A stretch of 64,000 bases of DNA from Sulfitobacter aestuariivivens (lineage in GTDB: Bacteria > Pseudomonadota > Alphaproteobacteria > Rhodobacterales > Rhodobacteraceae). How positions within the stretch are numbered: the first letter of the stretch is position 1; every line of letters starts with the position of its first letter. Shown piece after piece: positions 35,935-44,999 of this stretch. The position numbers and the translations under genes were made by a program. A model generated the notes under the pieces. It ran no database searches, was not told the origin of the DNA, and was given only the letters and a program-made list of their open reading frames with translations. The stretch covers positions 1,178,001 to 1,242,000 of the forward strand of contig NZ_JACTAG010000002.1 of assembly GCF_014763045.1 (NCBI RefSeq). The letters are read 5' to 3'.

Positions 35935-37170
35935 TTATCCCCCGGTCGCCGCGCGGTACCACGCGACAATCGCCCGACGGCTATCTGTGTCCATGGTCGA
36001 GATTGCATTGGGCGGAGGCATGGCGTGGGTCACGCCCGCCTGCAAGAATATCTGTTGCGCTTGTCCGGCCACATCGCCCTGCGTTTCAAGCAAAACACCC
36101 TTTGGCGCCCAGCGGATGCCTTCAAAGAAGGGTTCGCGAGCGTGACACATTGAGCAGTTTCCACGCACCACATCAAAGGCATCAGCAAAACCAGCAGCAC
36201 TGGCAAAGCGTTGTTCGTGCACTGTGAGGGGGCGGGCCTCGGCTTCTTCAAGCGTTTCATGCATTGGCAAGATTGACAGCCAGGCAATGAGGATCATCAG
36301 GAGCACGGTGACGGCCCATGTCCAGAGCGGCCCTTGGCCCGTGGCATGCATGGTGTTGAAGTAATGCCGGATCGTCACGCCCGTCAGGAAAATCAGGCTG
36401 GCGATAATCCAGTTGTACTCGGTGGCAAAGGCCAGCGGGTAGTGGTTGCTGAGCATCAGAAAAATGACCGGTAGCGTCAGGTAATTATTATGCGTCGATC
36501 GCAGCTTGGCGATCTTGCCGTATTTGGCGTCTGGCGTGCGTCCTTTCTGCAGGTCTTTCACGACGATCCGCTGGTTGGGCATGATGATGAAGAACACATT
36601 GGCGGTCATGATTGTGGCCGTGAACGCGCCCAGATGCAGCAGCGCCGCGCGACCCGTGAAGATCTGGTTATAGCCCCAGGCCATGACCACCAGGATCACA
36701 AACAAAAGCAGCATCAATACCGTGGGCGTCTCTCCTAGAGGGGACTTGCACAAGTAGTCATAAAGGATCCAACCGATCGTCAGGGACGCGGCCGAGATCA
36801 GCACACCCTGCCAAAGCGAGAGTTCCGCCTTGTTCGGATCAAGCAGGTAAATCTCGCCCCCAACCCAGTAGATGACCATCAACAATGCCGCACCGGAAAG
36901 CCAGGTCATGTAGCTTTGCCATTTGTGCCATGTCAGATGTTCGGGCAGACGCGCAGGGGCGACGAGGTATTTCGTCGTGTGGTAGAAGCCCCCGCCGTGG
37001 ACCTCCCATTCCTCACCCGCCGCGCCTTCGGGCAGGTCGGGGGCCTTGCGCAGACTTAGATCCAGCGCAATGAAGTAGAACGACGCGCCAATCCAGGCCA
37101 TGGCGGTGATCACATGCAGCCAGCGGACGGCAAAGCCGATCCAGTCCCACATGACGGCGAAATCATACAT
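35935..37170 (-). CDS. puuD: Urate hydroxylase PuuD (membrane urate oxidase with cytochrome c domain)
   Basis: 411 residues. Nine or so transmembrane segments make up the urate-oxidase N-terminal domain (start MYDFAVMWDWIGFAVRWLHVITAMAWIGASFYFIAL), and the C-terminus has a c-type haem site CSMCH (C339-H343) with the distal Met probably in THAMPPPNA. It oxidises urate to 5-hydroxyisourate and passes electrons to the respiratory chain. The real start is the ATG at 37170; 166 codons of open frame upstream are antisense noise. Divergent from allA, 126 bases apart. Confidence 0.9.
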   Translation of the reverse strand: MYDFAVMWDWIGFAVRWLHVITAMAWIGASFYFIALDLSLRKAPDLPEGAAGEEWEVHGGGFYHTTKYLVAPARLPEHLTWHKWQSYMTWLSGAALLMVIYWVGGEIYLLDPNKAELSLWQGVLISAASLTIGWILYDYLCKSPLGETPTVLMLLLFVILVVMAWGYNQIFTGRAALLHLGAFTATIMTANVFFIIMPNQRIVVKDLQKGRTPDAKYGKIAKLRSTHNNYLTLPVIFLMLSNHYPLAFATEYNWIIASLIFLTGVTIRHYFNTMHATGQGPLWTWAVTVLLMILIAWLSILPMHETLEEAEARPLTVHEQRFASAAGFADAFDVVRGNCSMCHAREPFFEGIRWAPKGVLLETQGDVAGQAQQIFLQAGVTHAMPPPNAISTMDTDSRRAIVAWYRAATGG

Positions 37171-37296
37171 GGCGTGTCCCCAACTGCCCCTTCGGGGTTC
37201 CGTGTTAGCACGTCTGGCGCTGGATGCGAGGCGCAAAATCTCTTTGCGTCTGCCCGGCACCCCGCGCAGTATCGTGTGGCAAGGAAAGGCCCGCCC

Positions 37297-37791
37297 ATGA
37301 CCACGCCAATCGTTCCAGAGCTGATGTCCGCGCAGGCCTTCGCGCCGTTTGGGGATGTACTTGAGGTCGCAGGCGCGCCCGACAAGATCATCAATCAGGG
37401 CCTCTGCCGCCGGTATCACGACCGCGCAAAACTCGATTTCGGCGACGGGCGTGCGGGCGTCAGTCTCTTTCAGGCGCAGCGGCGCGAATTTCCGTTGATG
37501 CTGGATATGGTTGAGCGGCATCCGCAAGGCAGTCAGGCATTCATTCCTATGACACTTGTGTCTTTTCTGGTTGTCGTGGCTCCGGATGCGGGCGGTGTGC
37601 CAGGCCAGCCGCTGGCCTTTCTGACCGACCCCGGTCAGGCGATCAACTTGCACAAGGGCACGTGGCACGGGGTGCTGACGCCCTTGTCAGAGCCGGGACT
37701 TTTCGCAGTCGTGGATCGGATCGGGATGGGTGCAAACCTTGAGGAGCACTGGTTCGACACGCCCTATGTCATCGCGGGGCCACCGGATTAG
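37297..37791 (+). CDS. allA: Ureidoglycolate lyase
   Basis: 164 residues of the AllA family. It carries PELMSAQAFAPFGDVLE at the N-terminus, SQAFIPM, AINLHKGTWHGVLTPL (the cupin metal/substrate region) and a C-terminal NLEEHWFDTPYVI. It cleaves ureidoglycolate to glyoxylate and urea, a late step of the same purine-breakdown pathway as PuuD. The ATG at 37297 follows AAGGAAAGG. Other pathway genes (uraH, allantoinase) are not in the window. Confidence 0.9.
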   Translation: MTTPIVPELMSAQAFAPFGDVLEVAGAPDKIINQGLCRRYHDRAKLDFGDGRAGVSLFQAQRREFPLMLDMVERHPQGSQAFIPMTLVSFLVVVAPDAGGVPGQPLAFLTDPGQAINLHKGTWHGVLTPLSEPGLFAVVDRIGMGANLEEHWFDTPYVIAGPPD

Positions 37792-37880
37792 AAGGCGGTT
37801 CCGCGGCAGCGAACGCCCTGTTGTCACCAGGTTAACCAGCGTTCGGCACCTTTGCGCAATCTTTACGCAAGGAGCCTGCG

Positions 37881-38150
37881 ATGCCCATCCCCGACAAGTA
37901 CGACGATTATCAGACAGCCCTGAACAGCCCCATCACCGGTGGTTTTGACATCATCCCGGCAGATGGCATGGACCTTGCTCAAGTCACACGTGCCGTGATG
38001 GTCTCGGAGGGCGGCGATCTTGCCGTGGTGTTCAAGAACGGCGACACCCTGACCCTTCCGGGTCTTATGCCCGGTGTGATCTATCCGTTGCGTGCTACTC
38101 AGGTGCTTGCAGCAGGCAGCACAGCGACTGGTATCAAGGGCCTGATCTGA
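37881..38150 (+). CDS. ghsA: GTA head-spike base protein, RCAP_rcc01079 family (GhsA-like)
   Basis: 89 residues. It reads PIPDKYDDYQTALNSP, then DLAQVTRAVMV, GDLAVVFKNGDTLTLPG and LPLRATQVLAAGSTATGIKGLI, the pattern of the Rhodobacter capsulatus gene-transfer-agent head-spike base protein rcc01079. It would anchor the spike fibre on the capsid of GTA particles that bind capsular polysaccharide. As in R. capsulatus, the pair lies away from a main GTA head/tail cluster. Its TGA overlaps the ATG of the next gene (TGATG). SD AAGGAG at 37868-37873. Confidence 0.87.
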   Translation: MPIPDKYDDYQTALNSPITGGFDIIPADGMDLAQVTRAVMVSEGGDLAVVFKNGDTLTLPGLMPGVIYPLRATQVLAAGSTATGIKGLI

Positions 38151-39493
38151 TGCTGGGTCTCTCAGTAGGGTTGCAGCCCCAGTACAGCAGTCGCGTGCCA
38201 GTGGACTTCCCAACCGGTTTTGGCTGGGACCAAGCGCACCACCCGCTGAGTATTCACCGCACCGGCACACGGTATGTTGCGGACATCAACCCGCGTGATC
38301 TGGTAGATCCGGCGATCTGGGCTGGTCCGGCCTATCACGTAGACAGCGCGGCGGGCGATGATGGGCAAACCGGCCTCGGCAGCGTGGACGGCGACTTTAC
38401 TCAGGCCAAACGCACCATTTATGCGGCCTTTTTGGCCGGGAACGCGACGGCTGCGCCTTACCGGGTGCTCGTCAAACCGGGCACCTACGAAGAGAGCGCC
38501 TTCACCCGCAACGGCAATGATGAGCCGGATCAACCTGTGGCCATCATTGGCTGGGGCGGTCCCGCTACTTACCGCACGGGGCCTTTCAACGTTGCCTGGA
38601 CAAATGCAGACGATACCTTTTCCGCGCCCGTCAGTTCCGTGAAGCGTGTGTTTCGCACCGATGTTCTGACACCCGAGGGGCACTATACCGAACTGACTGA
38701 GGTTACGGATACGGCCACCTGCGCAGTCACCGATCAAAGTTGGGCGGTTGATGGCAGCACAGTTCACATCAACATCGGCAGCGCCCCGGGTGCAAATGAT
38801 ATCGCGCTACTGCGTTCATTTCACGGTGCGCGGTTCATGACGCATACGCACGACATCTATTTGGAGAATATCCATACCCAAGGTGGTATCACCGGCGCGC
38901 TCCATCTTGATCCGGTGGCCTCGCGCAACATTGTCGGGCTAAATTGCTCGTTCCGCTACGCCGCACCTTCAAATCCGGCGGCACCACTTGATGCAGCGCG
39001 GATCAGACGCACCAGCGGGTTGTGTGCGTTCTTCAATTGCGACGCGTCGCAGGGCGCCAAGGACGGCTGGTCCTTTCACGAAGATGGTGTGAGCGGGCTG
39101 CATGTGTTGCTGCAAGATTGCACCGGCTGGCGCAACGGGATCGCGGGCGCCTCCTCTTGCAACGGGTTCACAACGCATGATGCGGTGCGCGCGATTGTCC
39201 TGAACGGGGCTTTCGGGCTATCGCGTAATGGTACCGAAGTGCACGTCATCCAATCTACCCAAAGCTGGCTTGCGGGAACCACCGCATTGGCGCGCGACGT
39301 TGACGGTACATCGATTGCATTCAAATGCTCCAACCCCTCGACGATGTGGTTGCAGGACTGCCGCGCCGATGCCGCCGGTTCGGCGACAAATTATGCTTTG
39401 GAGGTGAATGCGGGGACTGTTCTGACCCGTGATTTTGCCATCATTGCAGGGTCAGTCGAAACTTCGTTGGGCGGTACAGTTGCGTCATTCTGA
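38150..39493 (+). CDS. ghsB: GTA head-spike fibre protein (GhsB-like, right-handed beta-helix)
   Basis: 447 residues. It opens with LGLSVGLQPQYSSR..., then DPRD/NPRDLVDPAIWAGPAYHVDSAAGDDGQTG; the middle shows repeating short beta-strand motifs (DIYLENIHTQGGI, GLNCSFRYA, LCAFFNCDASQGAKDGWSFHEDG) typical of a parallel beta-helix. The R. capsulatus homologue rcc01080 is the receptor-binding fibre. Start overlaps ghsA. Its 3' 103 bases overlap the convergent gumK-like gene. It has no signal peptide. The exact fold is inferred. Confidence 0.8.
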   Translation: MLGLSVGLQPQYSSRVPVDFPTGFGWDQAHHPLSIHRTGTRYVADINPRDLVDPAIWAGPAYHVDSAAGDDGQTGLGSVDGDFTQAKRTIYAAFLAGNATAAPYRVLVKPGTYEESAFTRNGNDEPDQPVAIIGWGGPATYRTGPFNVAWTNADDTFSAPVSSVKRVFRTDVLTPEGHYTELTEVTDTATCAVTDQSWAVDGSTVHINIGSAPGANDIALLRSFHGARFMTHTHDIYLENIHTQGGITGALHLDPVASRNIVGLNCSFRYAAPSNPAAPLDAARIRRTSGLCAFFNCDASQGAKDGWSFHEDGVSGLHVLLQDCTGWRNGIAGASSCNGFTTHDAVRAIVLNGAFGLSRNGTEVHVIQSTQSWLAGTTALARDVDGTSIAFKCSNPSTMWLQDCRADAAGSATNYALEVNAGTVLTRDFAIIAGSVETSLGGTVASF

Positions 39494-40566
39494 GAGAGAC
39501 TGCGGGCAAGGCCGGACCAATCGGCGATAGCCTCGGGCGTTTTTATCCATGCCTCGCAGCGTGCCGGACCGTCCGGCGCGCTGTATCCGATGATGGAAGG
39601 GATATCGCGGTGACACAGCGCATCAGGCCCGAGCGTCGGCAAGCCAAAATGTCGATACAGCAGGATGCGGTTTGAATTGGTCGTTTGATAAGCGATCCCC
39701 GGCGCGTCCAGATAGGGCGCAAGACCGATGTCGGCATGGGCGATGTGGGCCAGTGCGACGTCAAAGTTCTGTTCCCCGTGCCAGATGATGTTGGGCAGCG
39801 CGGGGGGCGGAGATTTCAGACGCCCCAGCACGTGGATTTGCCAGTGAGATTGCTTTGCGGCAATACGCTGCAGCGCCATGACATCCAGTTGCGTGGTGCC
39901 TGCGCAGACCGCGACTCTGCCTTTGAATGTCGGGTCAAAGGGGTTTGCCATCGGCTGTTCCACCGCTGTTTTTGGAATGCCCATCGGGTCCAGTGTAACG
40001 TTTTCATGGTCGCGAAAGCGTTTTGCCAACAAGGGTGATGCTGTGCTGATGCGGGTGAAACACTGCAGATTATCGGTCTCTGCCCGGATCAGCATCTGGG
40101 GCGCATTCAAGAGTCGAACATCGTCATTCACCCGGTAGATCCGCGCCGCGTCAGGCGCAAGTGCTGCTACCGATGGGCCAAGCAGGACAGGCGGGCCGCT
40201 TTCACAGATCACTAGATCAGCGTGCCTTAGCGGACTCTGCAGGCGTTTATGCCAGAAGGTGGTGAAATGGCGGAACGGCCATGCCAGCAACGTGTCAGCA
40301 ATTTCAAACCGGGTTTTGAACGGATGTATCAGCGGTAGCTCGAATTGCGAGCTCAGCGTGGGGTTGATCACGTCGATGCCACGTGTCGGCAGGTGCTTGA
40401 ACACTCCCAACCGCGCATCTCCTTTCAGGCGTGACAGCCACGAGTAGCCCATGGTCACGATCGTTACATGCCAGCCCATTTGCTGAAGGTGATCGGAGAC
40501 CCACAGCATGCTGCCCTTACGCTTTTGATGCGCAAAATGGCCTGTAATCAGAACCGCGCGCTTCAT
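39391..40566 (-). CDS. GumK-like glucuronosyltransferase (GT70 family)
   Basis: 391 residues. Similarity to xanthan GumK is visible at TMGYSWLSRLKGDARL, ADLVICESGPPVLLG, YRVNDDVRLLN, the HADIGLAPYL stretch and LYRHFGLPTLGPDAL. GumK transfers glucuronate from UDP-GlcA to a membrane-linked oligosaccharide on the cytoplasmic face. A UDP-glucose dehydrogenase is encoded at 48130, which would make its donor. The start is the ATG at 40566 (MKRAVLITGHF); upstream frame is noise. The last 34 codons overlap ghsB tail to tail. It shares ATGA with the flippase gene. Confidence 0.78.
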   Translation of the reverse strand: MKRAVLITGHFAHQKRKGSMLWVSDHLQQMGWHVTIVTMGYSWLSRLKGDARLGVFKHLPTRGIDVINPTLSSQFELPLIHPFKTRFEIADTLLAWPFRHFTTFWHKRLQSPLRHADLVICESGPPVLLGPSVAALAPDAARIYRVNDDVRLLNAPQMLIRAETDNLQCFTRISTASPLLAKRFRDHENVTLDPMGIPKTAVEQPMANPFDPTFKGRVAVCAGTTQLDVMALQRIAAKQSHWQIHVLGRLKSPPPALPNIIWHGEQNFDVALAHIAHADIGLAPYLDAPGIAYQTTNSNRILLYRHFGLPTLGPDALCHRDIPSIIGYSAPDGPARCEAWIKTPEAIADWSGLARSLSQNDATVPPNEVSTDPAMMAKSRVRTVPAFTSKA

Positions 40567-41885
40567 GCCAACTGCCTTTGGGAGTGGGTCACAATCAGTA
40601 GAACGGCGCCGTAAACCGCCGTGCCCACCACGACCTGCGCGGCAAATGGCAAAGGCAATGCAAGCAATGTCAGTATCATCACGCCTGCTGCGCCCAACGG
40701 CTTGGCCAGGATCAGCAAATTGGATCCCGCCATGCTCAGGGCATTCAAGGCTCGCGGAACAAACCAAAGGCTCACAAGTATCGCTGAGACGGAGACAGCG
40801 GCCGCGACTGCCTGGACATTCAGCCACAACCCTATCCCTGCCATCAATGTTCCGATGCCCAATAGCACGAAGGCGCGGCCAAGAACCAACGCGGTGTATC
40901 CTTTGGCATTCAGCGCCTGCACCACCGGCATGCTGAGGGCTGATATCAGGGCGAAAGGTGCAAGTGCGCGCAGTAGGGGCACTGCTGCCGTGGTGTGATC
41001 GGCACCTACAGCCAGCCGCAGGATGTCAGGCGCGCTGATCCAAACGCCGCACCAAACCCAAGTTGACAGCATGGCTATTGTACCTAGTTGTGCCATCACC
41101 GCAGAGGGCAGGTCCGGCACAGTTCGCAGCTCGGGCAGGCTTACAAAACGCATGGGTGATAGCATCAGCGCTTCGATCAGCTCGACCATGCGCGTGGCAA
41201 TCTGAAACGCTCCTGCCGCTGCTGGCCCCAGCGTCAGACCGATCATCAGTTGCACCAAAGGGAACAGCCCGGTGTTGAGCAACGCCCGCGCGATGATTTG
41301 CACGGTCTTGGGCCACAACAGGCGCAACATCCTGAGGGCGGGCAGACCCTTCGGCCGCCACCGGGCGAGCAGAACCGTTACCGCACTCCCAAGCACTGCA
41401 TTCAACACAGCAAAGGCCACCAGCGCTGCCACACCTTGCCCCGTGCGGAGCATCCACAGGGCGACACCCGCAGCAACCAGTTGCACTGCTAAAGTCCGCA
41501 ACGCCAGCGCCCTGATCCGCAGCCCACGCCTCAAAAGCCCGTCAGGTACCGCGGCGAGCCCGTGCACCAAAGGGATCGGGGCAAGACTTAGCAGCAGGGG
41601 ATTGAAGGCCCAGCCAAGAACTGCAAAACCAAGCGACAGCGCGCCCCCCGACACCAGTGACACCGCAAAGAGAGCCTCTATCCGCCCACGGCTCCCGCCA
41701 AGGATGATCACCGCATCCGGCAGCGCGGCCTTGTGTATCCCCTGGATCATGCGCACGGGGGCAAAAGCGGTGGCAAAGAGCCCGATTTCGCTCAACGTCA
41801 GAAACCGCGTCGCCGCAAGAAAAAGCATCGCGTTGATGCCGACACGGCTCCAGCTGAGAACGAAAGACCACAAGTGCGTTTTCAT
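40563..41885 (-). CDS. Polysaccharide flippase-like membrane protein (Wzx/MOP superfamily)
   Basis: 440 residues, about 12 hydrophobic segments (e.g. LFLAATRFLTLSEIGLFATAFA, GVAALVAFAVLNAVLGSAVTVLLA, GTAVYGAVLLIVTHS), without a catalytic motif. The FLTLSEIGLFATAFAPVRMIQGI segment at the N-terminus is the hallmark start of Wzx-type translocases, which flip undecaprenyl-linked repeat units. Start at 41885 (MKTHLWSF) matches overlap with the acyltransferase stop. The middle of a five-gene minus-strand EPS operon. Confidence 0.83.
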   Translation of the reverse strand: MKTHLWSFVLSWSRVGINAMLFLAATRFLTLSEIGLFATAFAPVRMIQGIHKAALPDAVIILGGSRGRIEALFAVSLVSGGALSLGFAVLGWAFNPLLLSLAPIPLVHGLAAVPDGLLRRGLRIRALALRTLAVQLVAAGVALWMLRTGQGVAALVAFAVLNAVLGSAVTVLLARWRPKGLPALRMLRLLWPKTVQIIARALLNTGLFPLVQLMIGLTLGPAAAGAFQIATRMVELIEALMLSPMRFVSLPELRTVPDLPSAVMAQLGTIAMLSTWVWCGVWISAPDILRLAVGADHTTAAVPLLRALAPFALISALSMPVVQALNAKGYTALVLGRAFVLLGIGTLMAGIGLWLNVQAVAAAVSVSAILVSLWFVPRALNALSMAGSNLLILAKPLGAAGVMILTLLALPLPFAAQVVVGTAVYGAVLLIVTHSQRQLA

Positions 41886-42898
41886 GCCAGCCGCCTGTGT
41901 TGGCGAGGGCGAAACCCGCGCATCATTGGGCGTTCGATCCAATGGTGGACCACCATTCCGGTGACGAGCGAAAACAGCAGTGCCAAAACGAGATAGATTT
42001 CAGCACCGACACCGGTTGCAGGCAGCAGCGGCAGCAACACCAACGTCGCGGCCCGCAAGGCAAACCGATGTGACAGGTACAGCGCATAGGACGCATCGCC
42101 CAGCCTCAAGTCTGGCACTCTTATCGGTGGCCAGAAGAGCGTTGCGCCAGCCACCATCAGCATCGCGGGCAAACCTGCCGCCAGCACCCGGGGCATCGGC
42201 ATCGAATCCAGTACGATCATCAATACGCTACCTACCGTCAGGCAAAGCCCACACCAGACAATATCAGGTCTTGGCCCCCCACTTTGCCACAGACGCGCCA
42301 GTGCGATGCCAAACAGAAACTCCAGCACCAGCGGGTTGGTCCAAAAGGTCAGGGCCGTATGTTCCGGTTTGAACACCGCGCCTGCGCTCACAAGCGCCAC
42401 CAGCAAGATCGCGACCGCGCGCAGTGGACGCCCGCTGCACATGCACAAGGCCACTGCGGCATAAAAAAACACCTCGTAATTGAGCGTCCACCCCAGCGAC
42501 AAAATTGGTGCCACGCGTCCATCTTCGCGGGCGTAAGGCAAAAAACCGTACGAACTGAGCACATTTGCCGGATCAAGGACCGTGTCTTTCACCGCGTCCG
42601 GCAAGGCCAGCAACGTGAGCAGCATCAGCGTCGTGAAGAGATAGTAAAGCGGCAAGACCCGTAGCAGGCGACGGCGCAGAAACACCAACGGATGTCCGAT
42701 ATGCCGGGCCACTGAAAGGGTGATCACGAACCCCGAGATGACAAAAAAGATGTCTACACCGCGCGTCCATGGCACGGCGTCGCCCGGGAGGGAGAGGGCA
42801 AAGTAGTGCTCTGCCTCGGCCAGAACATGACCGGTGAGAACCATGATCGCCGCAAGGGCACGCAGCATCTGCAATCCGGGTAGCCGTTGGCCGTTCAC
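41882..42898 (-). CDS. Membrane acyltransferase (acyltransferase 3 / OafA-like)
   Basis: 338 residues with about ten transmembrane segments. The signature LRALAAIMVLTGH (about residues 12-24; the His is the presumed active residue), VDIFFVISGFVI and RRRLLRVLPLYYL is characteristic. It would add acetyl, succinyl or a similar group to the repeat unit, as in xanthan-type polymers. It overlaps both neighbours by four bases. Acyl group unknown. Confidence 0.9.
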   Translation of the reverse strand: MNGQRLPGLQMLRALAAIMVLTGHVLAEAEHYFALSLPGDAVPWTRGVDIFFVISGFVITLSVARHIGHPLVFLRRRLLRVLPLYYLFTTLMLLTLLALPDAVKDTVLDPANVLSSYGFLPYAREDGRVAPILSLGWTLNYEVFFYAAVALCMCSGRPLRAVAILLVALVSAGAVFKPEHTALTFWTNPLVLEFLFGIALARLWQSGGPRPDIVWCGLCLTVGSVLMIVLDSMPMPRVLAAGLPAMLMVAGATLFWPPIRVPDLRLGDASYALYLSHRFALRAATLVLLPLLPATGVGAEIYLVLALLFSLVTGMVVHHWIERPMMRGFRPRQHRRLA

Positions 42899-44172
42899 AC
42901 GCGCGCGCCTTTAGAACGTCTGCGGCTGACAAAAATCCCATTCTCAATTGCGGTGCGGCATGCCCCGTGTTTGCGCGTGACCAGCGCGGATATTCCCCAG
43001 ATCAGTAGCAGTGTGAAAAGGAAATTCTGATGCGTGAAGTATAGGGAATGGCTGGAAAAGAGCATCGCCGCGCCGAACTGGCCATAGACGGCGGCTGCAA
43101 CCACAGACGAAGCCGCGCGCTGGTAAATCAGCCGAATGACAAAACCGCAAAGCACTATAAATGCGATTCCCCCGAAGGCTCCATAGTCGACGAAGGGGAC
43201 TGTGAGAAAAGGAAATTCACCCCCGCCCAGAACCCGGTCAAGCTGTGCCAATGTGGGTGCCAGCACTTCAGCGAAATAGCTGTCAGTCAGGGTAAAGAAC
43301 ATCAGCCCCTCCAGCGAAAGCGCGCCGTGCGTATGGGGGGTGTGTGTGGACAACGGCGCAAAGGCATTCCACATGTCGTTGACTACATAAAACAGAAGCT
43401 TCTGGCTCGCGATTTGCGTCGCTGTGGTTTGCATCAGCGGGTTGGTTACCGCTTCGCGTGCGACCCATAGGGTCCCGAAAAGAACCAGTGCCCCGGCAAG
43501 CCAGATCACGCCAATTATCCGACCTCTTACTACGCAGGCAGTGATGTAGGCGCTCAGCATCAGTTGCAGCAAAAGCAACCGTTGGCTCATCACCATGGGC
43601 AGCACGAAAAGCGCCGCCGTATTCACAGCAAGCACGATCCACATCAAAAAACGCGCACGCTGGGTCAATTGACCTGCGGCCAACAACCCGGCCGCCAGAC
43701 CAGCTGTCGCAGGCAGGGCTGCATAAAACAGACGCATTCCGGTAAATAGCTTGGTTTCAAGCAGCAGATCACGGGTCGACAGGCTGTCTTCATATGCCGC
43801 TGCGGCAAGGTGCCAGATCCCGCCGGTCTTGGTAGCAGTCAGCATAATCCAAATCCCCGTGACCCCCAGCAAGATCAGATTCGCGATAAATGTCACGCGC
43901 GCCAGCTTGCTCAGGTCAAAGGCCAATCGCATGCGCGGGGGACGACGCTGGGCAGCACGGGCGGCCAGATCACCCAGCCCATAGGCAAGGACCGCGACGA
44001 ACAGCCAGCTGAAACCGGCCCAGCCAAATACCGAAACGGACAATTGTTCGCGCAACATGTAGGTCTGGACCAATGGGAGATGGTCAAGTGATAGCAATGC
44101 CACCAGTGCGACCAGTCCCGTCCCACCCCAGCAGATGATCAACAACGTCAGTGGTGACACCAGCCCTAGCAT
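42895..44172 (-). CDS. Polysaccharide polymerase-like membrane protein (Wzy-like)
   Basis: 425 residues with about ten hydrophobic segments and a large central loop (TKTGGIWHLAAAAYEDSLSTRD, then LLFYVVNDMWNAFAPLSTHTPHTHGALSLEG). Topology, position between flippase, acyltransferase and transferases, and lack of other motifs support a Wzy polymerase, a family that is hard to recognise by sequence. Arg-rich C-terminus. It overlaps the acyltransferase gene by four bases and the sulfotransferase by seven. Confidence 0.72.
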   Translation of the reverse strand: MLGLVSPLTLLIICWGGTGLVALVALLSLDHLPLVQTYMLREQLSVSVFGWAGFSWLFVAVLAYGLGDLAARAAQRRPPRMRLAFDLSKLARVTFIANLILLGVTGIWIMLTATKTGGIWHLAAAAYEDSLSTRDLLLETKLFTGMRLFYAALPATAGLAAGLLAAGQLTQRARFLMWIVLAVNTAALFVLPMVMSQRLLLLQLMLSAYITACVVRGRIIGVIWLAGALVLFGTLWVAREAVTNPLMQTTATQIASQKLLFYVVNDMWNAFAPLSTHTPHTHGALSLEGLMFFTLTDSYFAEVLAPTLAQLDRVLGGGEFPFLTVPFVDYGAFGGIAFIVLCGFVIRLIYQRAASSVVAAAVYGQFGAAMLFSSHSLYFTHQNFLFTLLLIWGISALVTRKHGACRTAIENGIFVSRRRSKGARV

Positions 44173-44885
44173 GCAGCACCGGTCCGGCTGAGAGCGTTCT
44201 CATATATGGCGATATCAGCTGCACAAAGCGCTTCGATCCTGGGGCGAAGCGACGCTGGTACGCACGTTGGACCTGGCGCGGTATTGCGCTGAAAGTAAGG
44301 AAGCGTGGCGCCGGTCAAACGCTCCATGTCGGTATGAAACCGGTCGGGCGCGGCCAGATCTCCTACAAGATCAAAGGCCGTCAGATGACTCAGCGCCTGC
44401 GCGATCATTGGCGTGTTTTGTGATGTCATCGTCTGGGTTTGGCCCGCGAAATAGTAAAGATACTGCGAGGCCAATCGCGCGGCGTCAGGTGTATCAAGAA
44501 ATGCCGCCAGCGTATCAGGGCGCGTCGGATCGGGGTGGCGGCGCTGTAGATACCGATAGTGCGATACAAACCGCGAGACCGGGTCGCGCAGCAAGGTCAC
44601 ATATCGGTAATCCTGCGCTTCTGCCTGATGCAGTGCCGCATCGTATTGCACATGCCCCGCAATCAAATGCTTGCCGGCTGCAATCAGCCGCCGCAACTCG
44701 ACGGCGCGGCGCTGATATTCGGAGATGATCCGTGCCTCAACTGTCAGTGCAGGATCCCCCGCACGAAGCGAGATCGTGGCCTGCGAGGTGAGGTACCGAA
44801 GCCGCAGCGCCATCCCGAAACTGGAGCCCCCGCATTTGGGCACGTGAATATAGATTAGTCGCGGCAGCGCTTTGCGGCGCGTCAT
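44166..44885 (-). CDS. Sulfotransferase family protein
   Basis: 239 residues. The PAPS 5'-phosphosulfate loop is YIHVPKCGGSSFG near the start (HxPKxGGSS), and the 3'-phosphate region is YVTLLRDPVSRFVSHYRYLQRRH, as in the sulfotransferase-2/Sulfotransfer_3 group. It would sulfate a sugar in the exopolysaccharide or a lipid-linked precursor. The ATG at 44885 is preferred over a TTG three codons earlier. First gene of the minus EPS operon, divergent from the GT4 gene. PAPS-making genes are not in the window. Confidence 0.85.
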   Translation of the reverse strand: MTRRKALPRLIYIHVPKCGGSSFGMALRLRYLTSQATISLRAGDPALTVEARIISEYQRRAVELRRLIAAGKHLIAGHVQYDAALHQAEAQDYRYVTLLRDPVSRFVSHYRYLQRRHPDPTRPDTLAAFLDTPDAARLASQYLYYFAGQTQTMTSQNTPMIAQALSHLTAFDLVGDLAAPDRFHTDMERLTGATLPYFQRNTAPGPTCVPASLRPRIEALCAADIAIYENALSRTGAAC

Positions 44886-44999
44886 CAGATGCAAGAAATT
44901 TGGCCCTCCCTACGCACGTTAGGATTTTGGTAAGGATCGCAGGCCATGGTTAACGCGGGCTTAACGGGTCATTGGCCCGGCTTTTGCGAAGGGATTGCC

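Noticed and set aside
37171-37668. N-terminal extension of the PuuD frame and of the AllA frame
   Set aside because: Low-complexity antisense reading of the divergent neighbour; PuuD begins with its first membrane helix at 37170 and AllA has a ribosome site before 37297.
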